Assembly: GCF_000189635.1 (NCBI RefSeq)
Contig: NW_002476216.1
Span: forward strand, 62,001-126,000
Length of the DNA stretch: 64,000 bases
Direction of reading: 5' to 3'
Source: Tetrahymena thermophila SB210
Taxonomy: Eukaryota; Ciliophora; Oligohymenophorea; Hymenostomatida; Tetrahymenidae
The notes under the pieces are model-generated. The model was not told the DNA's origin and searched no databases. It saw nothing but the letters and a program-made list of their open reading frames with translations. Below are positions 25,401 to 39,085 of the stretch, piece after piece. The first letter of the stretch is position 1; each line of letters opens with the position of its first letter. The position numbers and the translations under genes are program-made.

Positions 25401-26932
25401 TTATGAAGAAACTAATTTAATTAAGTGTAAGTGTAAGGTATATTGTAAGCAAAGAAAACCTCATCGTCATTATACTCAAAAGTATATTTAAATGTAAGCG
25501 TGTAGTAGTAGTTATCATTTTATTTTACTATGTTATTTTTAACGTAACCGATATCGGTGGCTCCTTTAAACCAACCAACTTTCGTCAGGTCATACTTCTT
25601 TTTAGAAAAAATAGAGATCTTCATGCCTTCATTGAAGAGAGATCCATTTTTATAGAAGTTAACTATATTAAATTTAACTGATTGATTCCTATGAGTTTTC
25701 TTTACACTAAAAAAGAACCATTAGGTGTATCCCTTGGTATTTATATCATTTTGCAAAAGCAAATTGTATTCATCAGATGATTTCATTGAGACTATTGATA
25801 GATTTCCGCTTTCAAATTTACTGTCGAAATGCAAAACTTTTTATTTCTTTGTTAAATTTTCTTTAATCATTTATTCAAGTCTCTCCTGTTAAGTAATTTC
25901 TGAGGCTTCTTTTGACTTAAAATCTGAATAAGGCTCACCATTCCTGATTGCACTCATTTTGTATAATGTACAAAGAACCTAATTATTGAGCAATGGATTT
26001 TTCAAGTAAACAATATTGTTTTCTTCTGTAAACATTTAGTATATAAATTATCTTGTCTAACTGCCATCAGAGTTAACAGAAATTCCAGGGTTGTTGTTTC
26101 CTAGTATGTAGTTTGTATTGATAGCATTTATATTTCTGACTCCAAGAGGTTCTTTTCTTTACACTAATTTTTGAAATTCTTCTGGATTTTCAGTAGCCAT
26201 ATGAAATGATTCTAAATATGAATTTACAATTTGCTATTCCTTGAATTTTAGAGAATAATCATAAACACTCTTGAGCTGCTCAATTCCTCTTAACTCCCTT
26301 TTTGCTATTGGATTTGCTTCAGGTAATTAATCTAAATATGTTTTTTTTACTCTTTTTATTTTCTTTACTTGCTAGTTAGTACCAGTTTAGGAGATATAAT
26401 TTAATTCAAAATAACTTAATTCATCTCCTTCATCCAGACTATCATTATCATAGTCGTCTACTGCTAATACGCTTGCTTCCTCTTTGCTGAAGAGCTCCTT
26501 ATCAATTTATCCAGAATTAAAACCCTTCGATATCATAAATGTATTATTTAAAACAGTTAGATTTGACTTATCATTTCGAGATTCTATTTATCCTCTCGAG
26601 CTGCAAATATTTCTATTAAAACTAGCATTCTAAATGACATCTTCTGACTAGTTCAACACTTTTTTCCTCATTGCAAAGCTGCTATTTGCACTATTCTTTT
26701 ATTTCCTTTATTAAGCAGTGTTCTTAGCAAATTCCTCCTCATATTTTAATGTATTATCACTTTTAAATTATTCATTTAATGCATCTTTATTTTGTTAATT
26801 AGTCTCTGTATTTAATATTGGAGATTCATTGTTTTTGCTGCTATTACTACTCTCTTTCTCTTGCATTTCAGTCTTAGAAACTGCATCTTAATTCTAATTG
26901 CTAATCAAGAAATTGTTAATATACAAATCCAT
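22480..26932 (-). CDS. Cytosolic carboxypeptidase (CCP/Nna1-like, M14 family)
   Basis: ATG 26932, exons 26932-25183, 25021-24672, 24609-23867 and 23653-22480, TGA 22482-22480, 1338 aa. A disordered acidic N-terminus of about 250 residues precedes the CCP N-domain ([19 protein letters not shown], then [20 protein letters not shown]) and the zinc carboxypeptidase domain. Zinc-site motifs are visible: HPGE at about 565-568, then [20 protein letters not shown] with NRRW, and [10 protein letters not shown] with H at about 661. [17 protein letters not shown] and [10 protein letters not shown] follow, which carry the family's catalytic glutamate. CCPs remove glutamates from tubulin tails and side chains, which suits a cell with many cilia; the exact substrate is not readable. 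A 550-residue Q/N/S-rich C-terminal tail is unusual and may localise it. Confidence 0.93.
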
Positions 26933-29067
26933 TTAATATATATCGATGTATCCTAATCTATCTATTTAAATATTGATTGATTGATTAATTAAACAGCAGC
27001 TCTTTTTTTATAAATCAGCAAATTGATTATGTAAAATATTTAATAAATTTTCAACAAATGATAAAAAATTAAGCTTTTGATCAAGCAAGAACCAGTCTGA
27101 ATTTCTACAATTGAAACAAAATCTGCTAAAGTTTCTTCAAATTCAAAGACTAGCACTGAATATCTCTCTCTATTTATCAAACAAATTTAGATTTTAGAGG
27201 GGAATATTAGTAAATTAGTTAAACCCTCTATTTATTATTTGTTAATTATTCTGCTAATACTTAAAGTAATTAGAAAGAATTCGTTTAATACAAACAAAAA
27301 AAAAATTGATTAATTATTTCTTTTTTTATCAACCCAAAAGATTCTGCTTGCTGCTCACTCTTTACAAAAATTATATGGTGAATAATTGGATAAAGTTTTT
27401 TTATTTTGAAATGACCATAACATTTATATAAGCACTAAATATTAATAAGATTTATCATTCATTCACTTGTTATTTTACAGACTACTAAATAAATTTGATT
27501 TCTATTACTTTTCATTATAATTGTTAAAGAGTTCTAAGATTTTTATCTATTCGCACTAAATGTAATCTCATACATTCGCTATTAACCGTAACTTTCTGAA
27601 TCATTAATTTCATATTGTATATTTATATAGCCATTTATTTTATTATTATTATTTTAAATTAAATTGAAAAATTGTTAATACCACTAAAAACCATATTAAC
27701 TAAATATTTCTTATTTGCTATTTGTTTGATATTTATTTATTCATTAATCAATCATATTTCTATTGAAATAAAATAAAAATATATTTCTTTCAATTTTCAA
27801 TCAGCTAAATTGACATTAAATAAAAACAAATCAACTCAACAATATCAAATAATTGTTTTGTTGATGTACTTCATATTTAGAATATATATTGTTGCCTTTC
27901 ATTATTTATTTAAAATCAAAATTTATGAAATGTTTATTTCTTTATTAAACTAAGAAGGAGTATAAAACTATTTTTTTTAAACTAAACTAATAAAAATATT
28001 CATTTTATTTAATAAAGAAAAGCAAGAATTTATAATTTGACTTTGTTGTTTTCTTAAAATAATTTATCATATTAAAAATAGATCATAAAATAACAAAATT
28101 ATTTTACCAAATAAAACAATAAACCATTTAAAAAATTTGTATGCACTATCATAGACTAAAATATTTATTTTATCAATCCTACATAATAAAAATACAACTT
28201 ATTTTTTTAGAAATTATATTAAAACATATTTTTAAAGATGGCAATATAAATTTTATTTAAAAATAATCAATTTAAGTAAATTTTACTTTTATTTTATTTT
28301 TTCTTATTGCATTATATAGTATTTTGAGATGATTTATTACCATAATATCTCGATTTTATGGTTCTAATAAATATTTATATATTTACCTAAACCAAGTTAT
28401 GAATAAAACAAACATTTCCTCATCTTCTTACATACCAAATAAATTTTATAAAATTATTCAATTATATTAAATAATATTAAAAAAATATAATAACTAATTT
28501 TAATAAGTGAGTAATAATAAGGCTAAACACTTTAAAATTATTGTAGATAAACATCTAATTTCCTAAATTTGAACAAATGGTAAATTATGATTACCATAAA
28601 TTTCAAACACAAAAATAAATAAATAAATAAAAGCTAATTTTAAAATATTAATAAGAATGATAAAATAATATGAGACATTTATTGTTTGTTGCTTGCTTTC
28701 CAAAGGCATCAAAAATAAAAGTAAAGTATAAAATAAATTTATATTTATTTATAAATATTAACTTATTGTGAAAAGAATTAACGAATTAAAAGACAATAAT
28801 AACTTACTTAAAGAATTCAAACTAATCATGAGAATATATCAAACATATTTCAGATAGTTTCAAATAATTTATTAATTTGATTTCTCTGATAATATAAAAT
28901 TTATAATTAAAATATGCTTATTTTATTAATAAAGAATATTGATTTTGTAGGCAGGCCTCTGCAGTAAACTAGCTAGATCCATCCATTCCAACATTTTTTT
29001 AATAAAGAGAAGGAAGCTAAATAAATGTTTTATTATTTTTTTCGTTTTTGTTTTGTTTATGAATAGA
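26933..29067. other. Intergenic
   Basis: 2.1 kb, the 5' flank of the carboxypeptidase gene and 3' flank of the coiled-coil gene. AT-rich, with short TTTA/AAAT repeats. No supported gene. Confidence 0.6.
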
Positions 29068-32000
29068 TCAATTAAAATCTTCCATATCACCGTCATTAGA
29101 AATGAAACTTGCATCGACAGCTATTTTATGAATTTTCTTAGAAACATTTAAACCTTTTCCTAATTTAGATTTTCCATCAATAATTACACTCATATCAATA
29201 TTAAATGGACCACTTAAACCTTTATCTAAGTTTACTGCTATTTCTTAATCATCGTCAACTGCTTGTTGATAATGATGATTGTTAGCATTTTAATTTCCAT
29301 CACTGTGTTTCTTGAACTGCAATCTAGATTTTTTAACTATTTCATTAAAATCTACCTAGTAGTTAAGTGAGTACTTAGTCTCCTCATTATCTGATATATA
29401 GTCCAAAGGGTTACTTAAAGATCTCTTAGCCCTTCATTTATAAATTATTTTAAAAAATTCATTTAAAAATAAAATATTATTTTAAGCATTGATTAAATAT
29501 TTTAATTAACAAAAATTTAAGAAAAGAAAAGAACTGAAACGAATGTTTGTTTACCTAAAAAGACTAATAATTCCTGTTTTATAGCCACCTATTTCTATTT
29601 ATTTGAGAACCTGGCGAGTCAACCCTGAGCTCTTTATATTAGTGTTGACATATAAATCTTTAGCTAAATTTAGCAAATAGATCTTAGCTTGGTCTCTGGT
29701 TAAGTTTGTTACTTCTTCATTTATGTCACCTAAGATATTATTGGTATCAGATTCATTCTAGTTATTCTTTTAAGCAAGATCAGCTCTAATCGTTTCGTAT
29801 TTCTTTGCTCCCTTTATGATTAAATCAAAGAAAGATTAATTTAAGTTAAGTTAAGTTAATTTAAGATATTTTATTATATTTATTTAATTAATTAGTTACT
29901 GTTGTCTGTTTTCTGTAGGATTTAGAAGGTTTTGATTCTTCCTCTTCTTCAAGAATACTTACATTTACTTCTTTATCGTTTGTTTTTTAATTTTAAGTTG
30001 CAGTGCTTTCAGATTCTCTTCTTTCGTGCAGCTTTTTCTTGATTATTTCGTCAATTTGGTTTGTGATACTTTGATTTGGTAAGCAACTTTTATTACGTTT
30101 TCTGTGATTTCTAAGTAGGTGGAAATACTTTTATTAGAATTCTTTGTATGTTTTGACTTAGTTTTGCAAATTTTCTATTTGTTGCTGATAATTTATATTA
30201 GAATTAATCAGCAATTCATTATTTTAAAAACATTATTCGCATTCTTTCATTATTTCTTCAATTTTAGATACCAAAATATTGTTATTTTCTACTTCTCTTC
30301 TATACAATTTGTTGATCTTTTTGAAACTTTCTTCTAATTTCTATATCTTATCATTAAGTTTATCTGTTTGAAGATTCTATGCGTATTAATTATTATATCT
30401 TTGAGTCTGAGGTTGATTATTATTCCTTGAAGGGCGCAGAGGTATATGCTATTTCTCATATTGTTCTTTTTAATACTACTATTATAACATCTATTGTTAT
30501 TGCATAAGTTGTTAATTTTATTCTTCCATCTACTAGTTTTCTACTTATTTATAAAATGCACCACACATAAAAGCATCTTCATCTCCTTTTTCAGCATAGT
30601 TATGCATCAAAAATCCTAATAATAGAAAAATTAAATTAGAATATCAAAAATTTTCACTAAGAAAAATATTTATTATTTATTTTGATTCTTCGTTTTAAAT
30701 TAATTTGATGAAATTATTTAACTTTTTTGAAATATTTTCTTAAAGTTGAAATTTATTTATTAAAAATTGATATGAATTGATACTAATAAAATTTAAGTAT
30801 TTGTTCATAGAATTAATGAATTTATTTATTAATTTATATGCTGTCAGTCAATTTTATGATAATTTTTGAGAATGAATTAGATAAATTTATTTATGGAATA
30901 AAATTGATTTTCCATTTTGAATGCATTATTTAGTGGATTGTGAATATAGATAGATTCTATTAAGTAAAGAATTGCAAATTCGATTTAATTGATGTTGATA
31001 AATTTTTAATTTGATTTATTTTAAAAAATACTCCAAGCAAATAAATCTGAATATATATTTTTCTCTCTCTCTCTTTCTTATTTTCTTTCTTTCTTGTTTG
31101 CTAAAAATAACATTTAATCTTTTTTTTGAATCGCATTTAATATTGTATTCAATTACAGTTTACATTTTTAGAAAATACTTATTTCTACTATTCTTAAGAT
31201 CAAATATTTTGCTTTATTCTTTTATAATTTATCCACGAGAACTACATTTAATTAAGATAATTTTTACAAAAGCATATTTAAAACTAATTTCTTTTTGTTT
31301 ATGCTTGCTGCTTTTAAATTAGTTTAAATTTGAAAAAAGTACCTTTCATTTTTTAGTAATTTACTGGATTTAAAATGACGAGCCTCAGCTTTAATATTTC
31401 TTGCTTTAATACCTAATATTAAGAAATAAATTAATTTTAAATCAAATTATAATTAATTTAAATTAATACCCTTGAATGCTCTTCTTTCTATTAAATTTTT
31501 TCGACTAATTTTTGATTCTCTTCTGATAGCTTTTGAATCATTCCCTTCAAATGTTCTATTTCGTTATGTAGTTTGATGCTTTGCTCGTTTGGAGTTGTAA
31601 TCTAATTAGTAAATTAAATAATTAGTTAAATATTTAGCTAATTTTTCTTTATTGAGTTTAAAGTGCTTAAAATAGATTGTCTGTAAAAAAATTTATCAGA
31701 ACTACCAACGCCAACGCGTTTAAGTTTTGTTGATTTATAAGGGCAATCAATTAATATATTTATCTTTCATATTTAAAAAGCCTTATTTAGTTGCTTGCTT
31801 TCTTTGGAATATGCATTTAAAAGCTGCAATAGATTTATATACAGGTTAATTGTTTTCATCAGTTGCTAAATGAAATGTATCCAGAAATGCTAATAAATAA
31901 ATAAATATCAAAATTACATCACGAATCCTGACTAAAACATTTGACCCGTAATCATAATATCCCTTTGCTTTTTCAAAATCTTAAATGACAAATTCTTTAT

Positions 32001-32622
32001 CCTAGATTAGCATTCTCAATTCTTTAATTTTATCTTCTCGTTCAGCTAACTATTCTTGGTAAAAGTTAGAGTTTTCTTCAGCTATTTGTTCTTGCAATAG
32101 GGCCTATTAATAGCAAAGTAAAAAATTTACCATAAAAAATTATGAAATGCGTTATTTTTAAAAATTAATTATGGTTGAGATTATTGTGCATAACTTTGAT
32201 AAGAAATTAGATATTACAATGCTTTATGCCTTATTGCGCTCTTTTGCCATTACAGTTATAGTTCCTAGCAGTCTCTCATTCTCTTGAATTAGCTTCAATA
32301 CAAAATCATCAATTGTTTTCTGATTGGATGCATAGGTAGACTACAAATGTTGCTAATTCTTATTTGAGCTTGTTAAGTGAATAATTTTGGATTATTAAGA
32401 GGGAATAGAATTAAAAGAAGTGCTTGCTGATTCACTTAAAAATGTGGACTAGTAAGAAATTCTTAATGCTTCTTTATTAAGCTTTAAAGCTTCTTTAAGA
32501 TCCTCGTTTTCCTACAAAAGCTATTCATTTTCTTTTTGAAGATAAATCATCTTTGCACTCTGTCTATTGCTCAGAGTTTCATTAATCATCTCCGTATTCA
32601 AAATTTGGTCTCCATACATCAT
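29068..32622 (-). CDS. Coiled-coil protein, 743 aa, seven introns
   Basis: ATG 32622, introns 32104-32217, 31866-31917, 31681-31842, 31413-31469, 30616-31342 (727 nt), 29812-29899 and 29432-29554, TGA 29070-29068. All phases agree and the total is 744 codons. Residues 1 to about 340 are largely heptad-rich helix (for example LQKENEQLLQENEDLKEALK and LKGMIQKLSEENQKLVEKI). A segment GFLMHNYAEKGDEDAFMCGA opens the second half, then a Q-rich spacer, another coiled coil, a basic stretch, and a C-terminal region with GGYKTGIISLF and an acidic end. I do not recognise a family. A structural, cytoskeletal or basal-body role would fit but is a guess. The joins at 31681-31917 are the weakest part of the model. 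Confidence 0.75.
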
Positions 32623-33809
32623 TTTTTATAAACTCTATTTAAAATAATATGCTATTCAGTTATTATATCGATTTTTTTCGATAGCTTCAGTTTAATTTTA
32701 ATGTCAAAACAGTCTCCGTAACAAAACACACTTTTTTTTGCTAGCTTGCTTGATTGATTATTGCTTAAAATTGATATATTTATATTTTATTAATTAATGC
32801 TTTATAATTTTAAAGGCAAATTATTTCTTTTTAATAAAATTTTTGCTTGATTGTTTGTTTTTTTGTTTGTTTGCTTGATTATCTTGTGTTTTTTTGTTTG
32901 TTTATTCGCTTACCTTTTAATTAATAAATTTATTTTTTTAAGGAGACTGACATAATATTACCAATTTTTAATTACTTCGTGCTTAATTCATTCATTAGCT
33001 TCCTTCCTTCCTGCTCTGATGCTTATAAAAAATACAAATAAACAAACTAGTATTTGTTTATTTTTAATGAAATAACCCTGCAAATTATAAATTTACTAAT
33101 TAAACTCTTCAGTTTTTTATATAAAAATAAAGTTAAGAACAAATAAAAAAGTATATTAAATTTTCTAATTTATTTTCTGTCATTCAAATAAATAAATAAA
33201 TTAATTAGATTAAACGCAGCAAAAGTTAAAATTTTTTTTCTACTTCTGGTTTTTAAAAAAGGAATCAAATAATATTAGAAAATTCTTTGTTTCTTCCTAC
33301 TTACCTACCTACCTATCTACTTTCTTAATTTTAATTAATAAGAAATAATATTGTTTGCTGTAGAGTTTTTTTTTTAAACTAAAAAAAGAAGAAGTTTTTA
33401 TTTAAATAAAATAATAACCAAATATATTTGTTATGATGAAAAGGCAATGAATTATTTTTATAGCATTATTTGACATTAATGTTCTATTTTACTTAAGAAT
33501 TACTGTTTTGATAAATAAATAAATAAATAAATATTTTTTTATCAGCCTGAAATAAATTTTGGTAAAATCCTGTATTATTAAAACAATTATATCAAATTTT
33601 TAAGTTTTATTTTAGAAAGTAATAAAGCGATTATAAAATTATTTCATTCGAAAATAAAAATTTTTATTTAAAATTATAACAAAAAAATGAAGTTTTATTA
33701 AAAATTATCAATTACAACCAAATAAACGAAATAGAATTTAAAAAAATATATTGAAAAAAATAATTTATTAAAGTTTTTAATTAATTATATAGATGGTTCA
33801 ATAGATATT
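32623..33809. other. Intergenic with simple repeats
   Basis: Contains TTTG/CTTG-rich tracts at 32830-32910 and a CTAC tetranucleotide run at 33296-33320. No gene seen. It holds the promoter of the coiled-coil gene. Confidence 0.6.
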
Positions 33810-36199
33810 TCATTATGGTGGAATGGTAGTAACATATATTCCATTTTATAGATCTTCAAAGCCATATTCATTTTATTCATCTGGATTATTATCATTAAAT
33901 TCGTGATGCTTATTTTCATTATATAAGTATGCCATCATATGTTTAGCATAAATCTAATTTAGATAGTCAACCCTCTTTCTATTTAGCCTTTTGACACTTA
34001 CATCTAACCTTTTGTTTTTGTTGAATACAATTTTAAGAGGATATACACACTTTAAGTCAGGTTTCTATTATTCGACTATTCCTTTAGATAATCTTGATAT
34101 TTTTAAGTTCTATTATCCTTTCATATAACTCGAATAATGAAGTTCATCAAAGTTACCATTAACCTCATTCCAATTTTAGTTTACTTTATCTCTTTCCATT
34201 TTTTTCTCATAATATATCTAATCTTTATATTTAGTTACTCTCAGGAAATCGTCTCCTGGTCTTCCGAGTGTGATAACTCTTTTATTTCTTTTATAATTAT
34301 TATTATAAATATAAATTTTATCTCCAACAAAATTGAGTATATTTTTAATAAAAAAATTAGATGAATTATATTTATTATCTATCAATTTAAATATACACTA
34401 AAACCTAAGTGCGCTTTGCAGCTAGCTATATTAGAAAAAAAACATATATTTTTTATGAAATTATTAATTAATTTTAGCAATTTATAATTTAAAAACTGAT
34501 TTTTTTACTCTTTTTTAAGTTTAATAAAAGGATTTATTTTGTAATTTATAAATTTAAGATTATTTATTTTAAATGAATGAACAAACAAATTAATGAAATA
34601 ATTTTTAATTTCTTTCTACTGACAAAGAAAAAAAAATTTTCTAATTAATAAAAAATTGATTGAAAATAAATTGCTTTTATTCAGAATGAATTCTAAAATT
34701 ACTTGATTAATTTTAATACATTTTGTTTCTAATTATTTTTGTAATTTATATTAAGAATTTTCTTTGCTGGATTAAATTTATTAGAATTAATTTCATTTTA
34801 AATTTTGTTTTGAAAGATTAAGTGAATTTATAACATTTAATTTTTTTAAAGACTAGCTTTAACTAAAAGTATAGATGGTAGATAGATAGATTATATCTCA
34901 ATATTTATTAATTGCATAATTTTTAATAGAAAAGGAAATATTTTGTTTGATTGAAAAATAAATAATTTTTTTTACTTTAAATTCGATGGTGAATTGTTAT
35001 GGGTTAGGATTAAACATTTAGCTATTTGGATTATGTGATCTTGGTTTGTTATGTTAGAATTATTTTTATAAAAATGATTTTAGGATGTACTCCTGCTCAT
35101 ACCTTTTTAGGTTTAGTTTTACCATTTTAAGAATTCTTAAAACTCTTTTTTTAAAGTTTCATTGTTATTAAATTATTCTTCAAGTTCTTTTCCTATTTTT
35201 TGTGTTATTTCTTCATTATTATTGATCTAATTTCCAATGAACTCATTTTTGAATGGAGTTTTAATATTTTTTACTTAAATGTTTGCTTTCTTTACTTCCA
35301 AATCTTCTTTATTTTAAGTTGGATTCGGAACTAAATGCAAAGGGTTCATTGAAGATCTGGGAGGCTTGACAGAGTCAACCCAATTTTCCTCTTCTATTTA
35401 AAATTTATATATACTTTTAACTGGTTTTGGATTCTACTTATTTTCAAAGATTTTCATTGAAGGCTTCTTTCCTACAACTATCTACTCCTCATCCTTCTTA
35501 TCATCATTTTTTATTTTTCTAGGGCGAAGCACATATTGCAAAGGCTAATAAAAATCTTTGTTTGTTAAATTCATTTTAGGCTTAAAATTTAGATTCTAAT
35601 ATTGTCCATCTTTTGGTTTGAAGACTATTTAAATTAAAATTAAATTAATTTTATTTCAATCAAAAAGCTAATTTTTTTTGGTTGAGTTAGTTTTTCATTC
35701 TTTTTATTAATTAATTAAAAATAAATTTATATTTTTAATCACAATTTTATAAAATTATTTTTTAATATTATAAAATTTATCTATTTATGTTATGTTTAGT
35801 TATTTTTAAAACTAATTTGCTTTTCATCTTTGATTTATGATTAATTAAAAGTTTATTCTTAACAAAATTTGGTTTAATTAATTAAGATTTTATCTAAATT
35901 TTTTACAAAATGAAGAGTTGTTTTTCCTTCAAAAAGAATTGATTTTTTAAAATTTAAAAGCCCAAATCTAATAAATATCATTTTAAAAATTATTTATTTT
36001 ATATACTGTCAACTGGTGTGTCCTTTTTTAGATTATAAATATCAGGCAAATCATTCTTTTTTTATTTAGATAGCTTTGTAAATGTGCTTCTAAATTGATT
36101 TTATGTGATGCTGTGTTTAAAACTTTGTTCTTATCTTTAGAGAATATCAAAAGCTTATTTTTGATCTTACAGATTTAATTCACTTAATGTTCTACTCAT
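33810..36199 (-). CDS. Uncharacterised ciliate protein, 439 aa
   Basis: ATG 36199, exons 36199-36007, 35624-34976 and 34287-33810, with introns of 382 and 688 nt; TGA 33812-33810, 440 codons in phase. No domain was recognised. It starts MSRTLSELNLQDQKQAFDIL, and the middle is lysine- and proline-rich (LQYVLRPRKIKNDDKKDEEQ; NWVDSVKPPRSSMNPLHLVP). The end contains RVITLGRPGDDFLRVTKYKD and a basic stretch, then an acidic N/D-rich tail. There is no signal peptide or membrane segment. The unusually long introns relative to the gene and the short first exon make the model moderately certain. The coding bases are clearly richer in G/C than the introns, which supports the exon calls. Confidence 0.7.
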
Positions 36200-36976
36200 A
36201 TAAATATCTTTGTCCAATCTCGCTGTTCGTTTTAGTTGTAAAAAATGTTTAATTTCAAATATTCAAAATGAAATGCATCTTTTCTCATAATTAAACAATA
36301 CAAATGAAAAGATATCTTTTTAAATAATTAATGATGCATGTAATTACTTAAAATTATATTGGTGTATACACTTATTTTGTATATTACAAGTTTTTATCTG
36401 ACAGATTTGATAATTTTGAAAATAATTTAGCTTTAATGTCCTTTTTAAGCTAGCACCGCTTTTAAATTATTTGTTACAATAAGCAGAAACTAAAGAAAGA
36501 ATTAATTTACTCTATATATATTTTTTATATTATATGTATAACTTATCTAAGCTTTGGAATATTGATTGATCAATAATCCAAATGAATTCAAATTATATAT
36601 GATTAGATCTTGAAATAATTTAGAAAAGTCTACTTAATTATAAAAACGTTACTCTAATCCATTCTTGGAAACAAGCAATCTGATTAAAACTGTCAATTTA
36701 TGAAAATTGAAAGGAAAATATTTAATACTTAGTTATATATTAAGTTGGTATAGATAATATTATTTAAATTAAACTATTTAATCTGGTTAATACTTATTTA
36801 TATATCCAAATTTACCTTAAAATAAATAGCATTTATTTTTTGGAAAGTTTTTATCTATAAGTAGAAGAATTATTAATCATTAATAAACAAACATAATATT
36901 CCAAAAAAATAAAACAAATTTTAAAAAGACCAAAGACAGACAAAATAAAAAACACTGAAATAAAGAAACTCTGAAA
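36200..36976. other. Divergent intergenic region
   Basis: About 780 bp between two divergent genes, so it should contain both promoters. AT-rich; no motif recognised. Confidence 0.6.
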
Positions 36977-37847
36977 ATGTCAAAAATTTTTAGATAACAA
37001 ATAATCTAGGTTGGCTAGATGATAAATGAGAACGTAACTTTAGAGAGAGTTTAAGAATACAACAAAGATGTTTAAGTATGTTTTGATAAATATTTTTGAT
37101 TTTTTTTGTAAACTAAATGAAGTTCCATTTAAACTATAATAAATTAGTTTAGAAACATGTCAAGAAGTATAGCCTCAGGTAATGTATCAAGTTTTATTGA
37201 AGCTGCGCATAATCTAGAGAGTGAATTTCCAGAATTTGATTACAAAACTGAATATTAAAAAAAAGATGTAAATAAACTTATAACTTCTTAAAAAGAAACT
37301 AAACTAGTTATTTATTTATAATTAAAGCCAGAGCTAAATACTATGCTACATAATGCCTGTATAAATTACAAATACTTCATGATTAAACACCTTCTTTAGA
37401 ATGGGTTTTTAAGTTAAATCAATTCAAAAAATAATGTAAATCTTTTAATTAATAAACAAATATAAATACTTATTTAAAAAAATAAAGTAAGGTCGTACAC
37501 CTTTAATGAACTTAGTAATAAATATCTGCACTAACAGTAGATTCAACTAAGGAGCATTTGATCTACTTCTTAGAAGTGGTGCAGATATTTTAGTTAAGGA
37601 CAACTTAGGTAGAACTATTATGGATTATCTATAGTTACTTGGAGATAAATTTAATGGAGCTGACTACATCAAATAAAAATATGCCGAAATGAGTAATTAA
37701 ATTGTTACAAAATGTTATCGTTTAAAAAATTTTTTATTATAGAAACCAGAGAAAGCAGATTAAATTTACTCTATTGTATTAACCAATCTACTCAAAACAA
37801 CGAATATATAAAGAAGCTCAATTTTTACGAAAAGCTTTCCATCATGA
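36977..37847 (+). CDS. Small ankyrin-repeat protein
   Basis: ATG 36977, introns 37076-37147 (72 nt) and 37413-37491 (79 nt), TGA 37845-37847, 239 aa. At least three ankyrin-like units are visible. One has LNTMLHNACINYKYFMIKHL and LLQNGF; the next has RTPLMNLVINICTNSRFNQG, FDLLLRSGADILV, then DNLGRTIMDYLQLLGD. These carry the expected G-RTPLM and LL-SGAD signatures. The N-terminus is a short helical region and the C-terminus a basic Q/K segment. Ankyrin repeats bind proteins; no partner can be inferred. The repeat is split by the second intron, whose acceptor (TAAG before GTCGT) was chosen because it keeps the repeat in frame. Confidence 0.8.
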
Positions 37848-39085
37848 AATACATGTGATTTTAGAGAGTTTTTAATTCTTGAAAAATAAATTGATAAATA
37901 AATAAATAAACAAATTATCTCTATCTAAAAATAAAAAAACTTATAAAATTAAAAAAATGAATAACAAATTATTAAAATGAAGTACTATTATTATAAAAAA
38001 GTTTAACAAATATTTAAATTTATATCTTTATTTCATACTTTATTGTATCATATAATTTTATTGTAATGTTAATACCTATAAAATAATTAATTAGCTCTAT
38101 CTATTTTGCAAATATTTATAGAAAGTTGTTAATTACTTAGAAAGAAAGAAAGAAATAAATATATTTTAAAATTAAATAAAATATGCAAATGAAAAATTAA
38201 TTGATTAGTTAAATAGAAGCATGCTTACTTTTTAATAGTAATACAATCAATCTAAAACAATATTCTCAGGGAAAATTAAAAATTAAAACTGTCTGAAGAC
38301 TAACTTTTAAATACAATTATTATTTTTAGATAATCTTTTTATATAAAATTATCCCTTAAATTATTAAAAATTTTAATTAATTTAAAAAATTTTTTGGTTA
38401 AAAATCTAAAAAAAACTGTTTTGAAATTTACAAAATTAATTTATTGATAATTTTATTCAAATTTGTAAAACAAATTTTTATTTATAATAAATAAATCCAA
38501 TTTTCTAATGAAAAGTTTAAGAGTTCTTGAAAAAACTATCAAAAACGAGCAACTAAATTATAAAATATATAAAAGTATGTTTAGTATATTATGAAGAATA
38601 CTAAAAAAATAAATAGATAATTGTTTAAAATTTAGATAATTAATTTAAGTATTACAGATAGTAAAATATATAGAGAGATAGATAAATAAATAAGTTTTAA
38701 GTTAATTAAATATTTCAAATTAATTTAAGGTTATTTTGAAAAAGAAAAAGTAAAATAATTATTGGAATTCTCAAAAGATAAATTTAGTTTATTGATTTTT
38801 TAAACAAATTAGATATATTTATAACATTAGAAGTAAGTAGCTTACTTTTATCAATTAAATTGAAATTAAACTATATACAAATGCTAATATAATTTATATA
38901 AATTACAGTTAAAATTGTAAATTCTTTATTTATTTATTTATTTTTTATAATCGAAAAATTTAATAATTAATGTAAATTTTTATCTAAAATAGGGAAAAAA
39001 TAAGTCAAGCCAGCCAGTAAATAAGCAAGTAAGTAAGTAAATCAGCCAACAAACCAATAATTCAAATAATTAACTATTCAGTTAG
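37848..39085. other. Intergenic
   Basis: Between convergent genes, so it holds two 3' UTRs. Very AT-rich, with degenerate AAGT/CAGC-type tetranucleotide tracts at 39000-39085. Confidence 0.6.

Noticed and set aside
31011-31322. 103-codon plus-strand open frame, very hydrophobic (F/L/I-rich)
   Set aside because: It lies inside the 727-nt intron of the minus-strand coiled-coil gene; the composition is what T-rich intron DNA gives in any frame.
31890-31917. A 28-nt GT-AG intron in the coiled-coil gene
   Set aside because: Too short and it yields a poor frame; extending to the next acceptor gives a 52-nt intron and a heptad-rich continuation.
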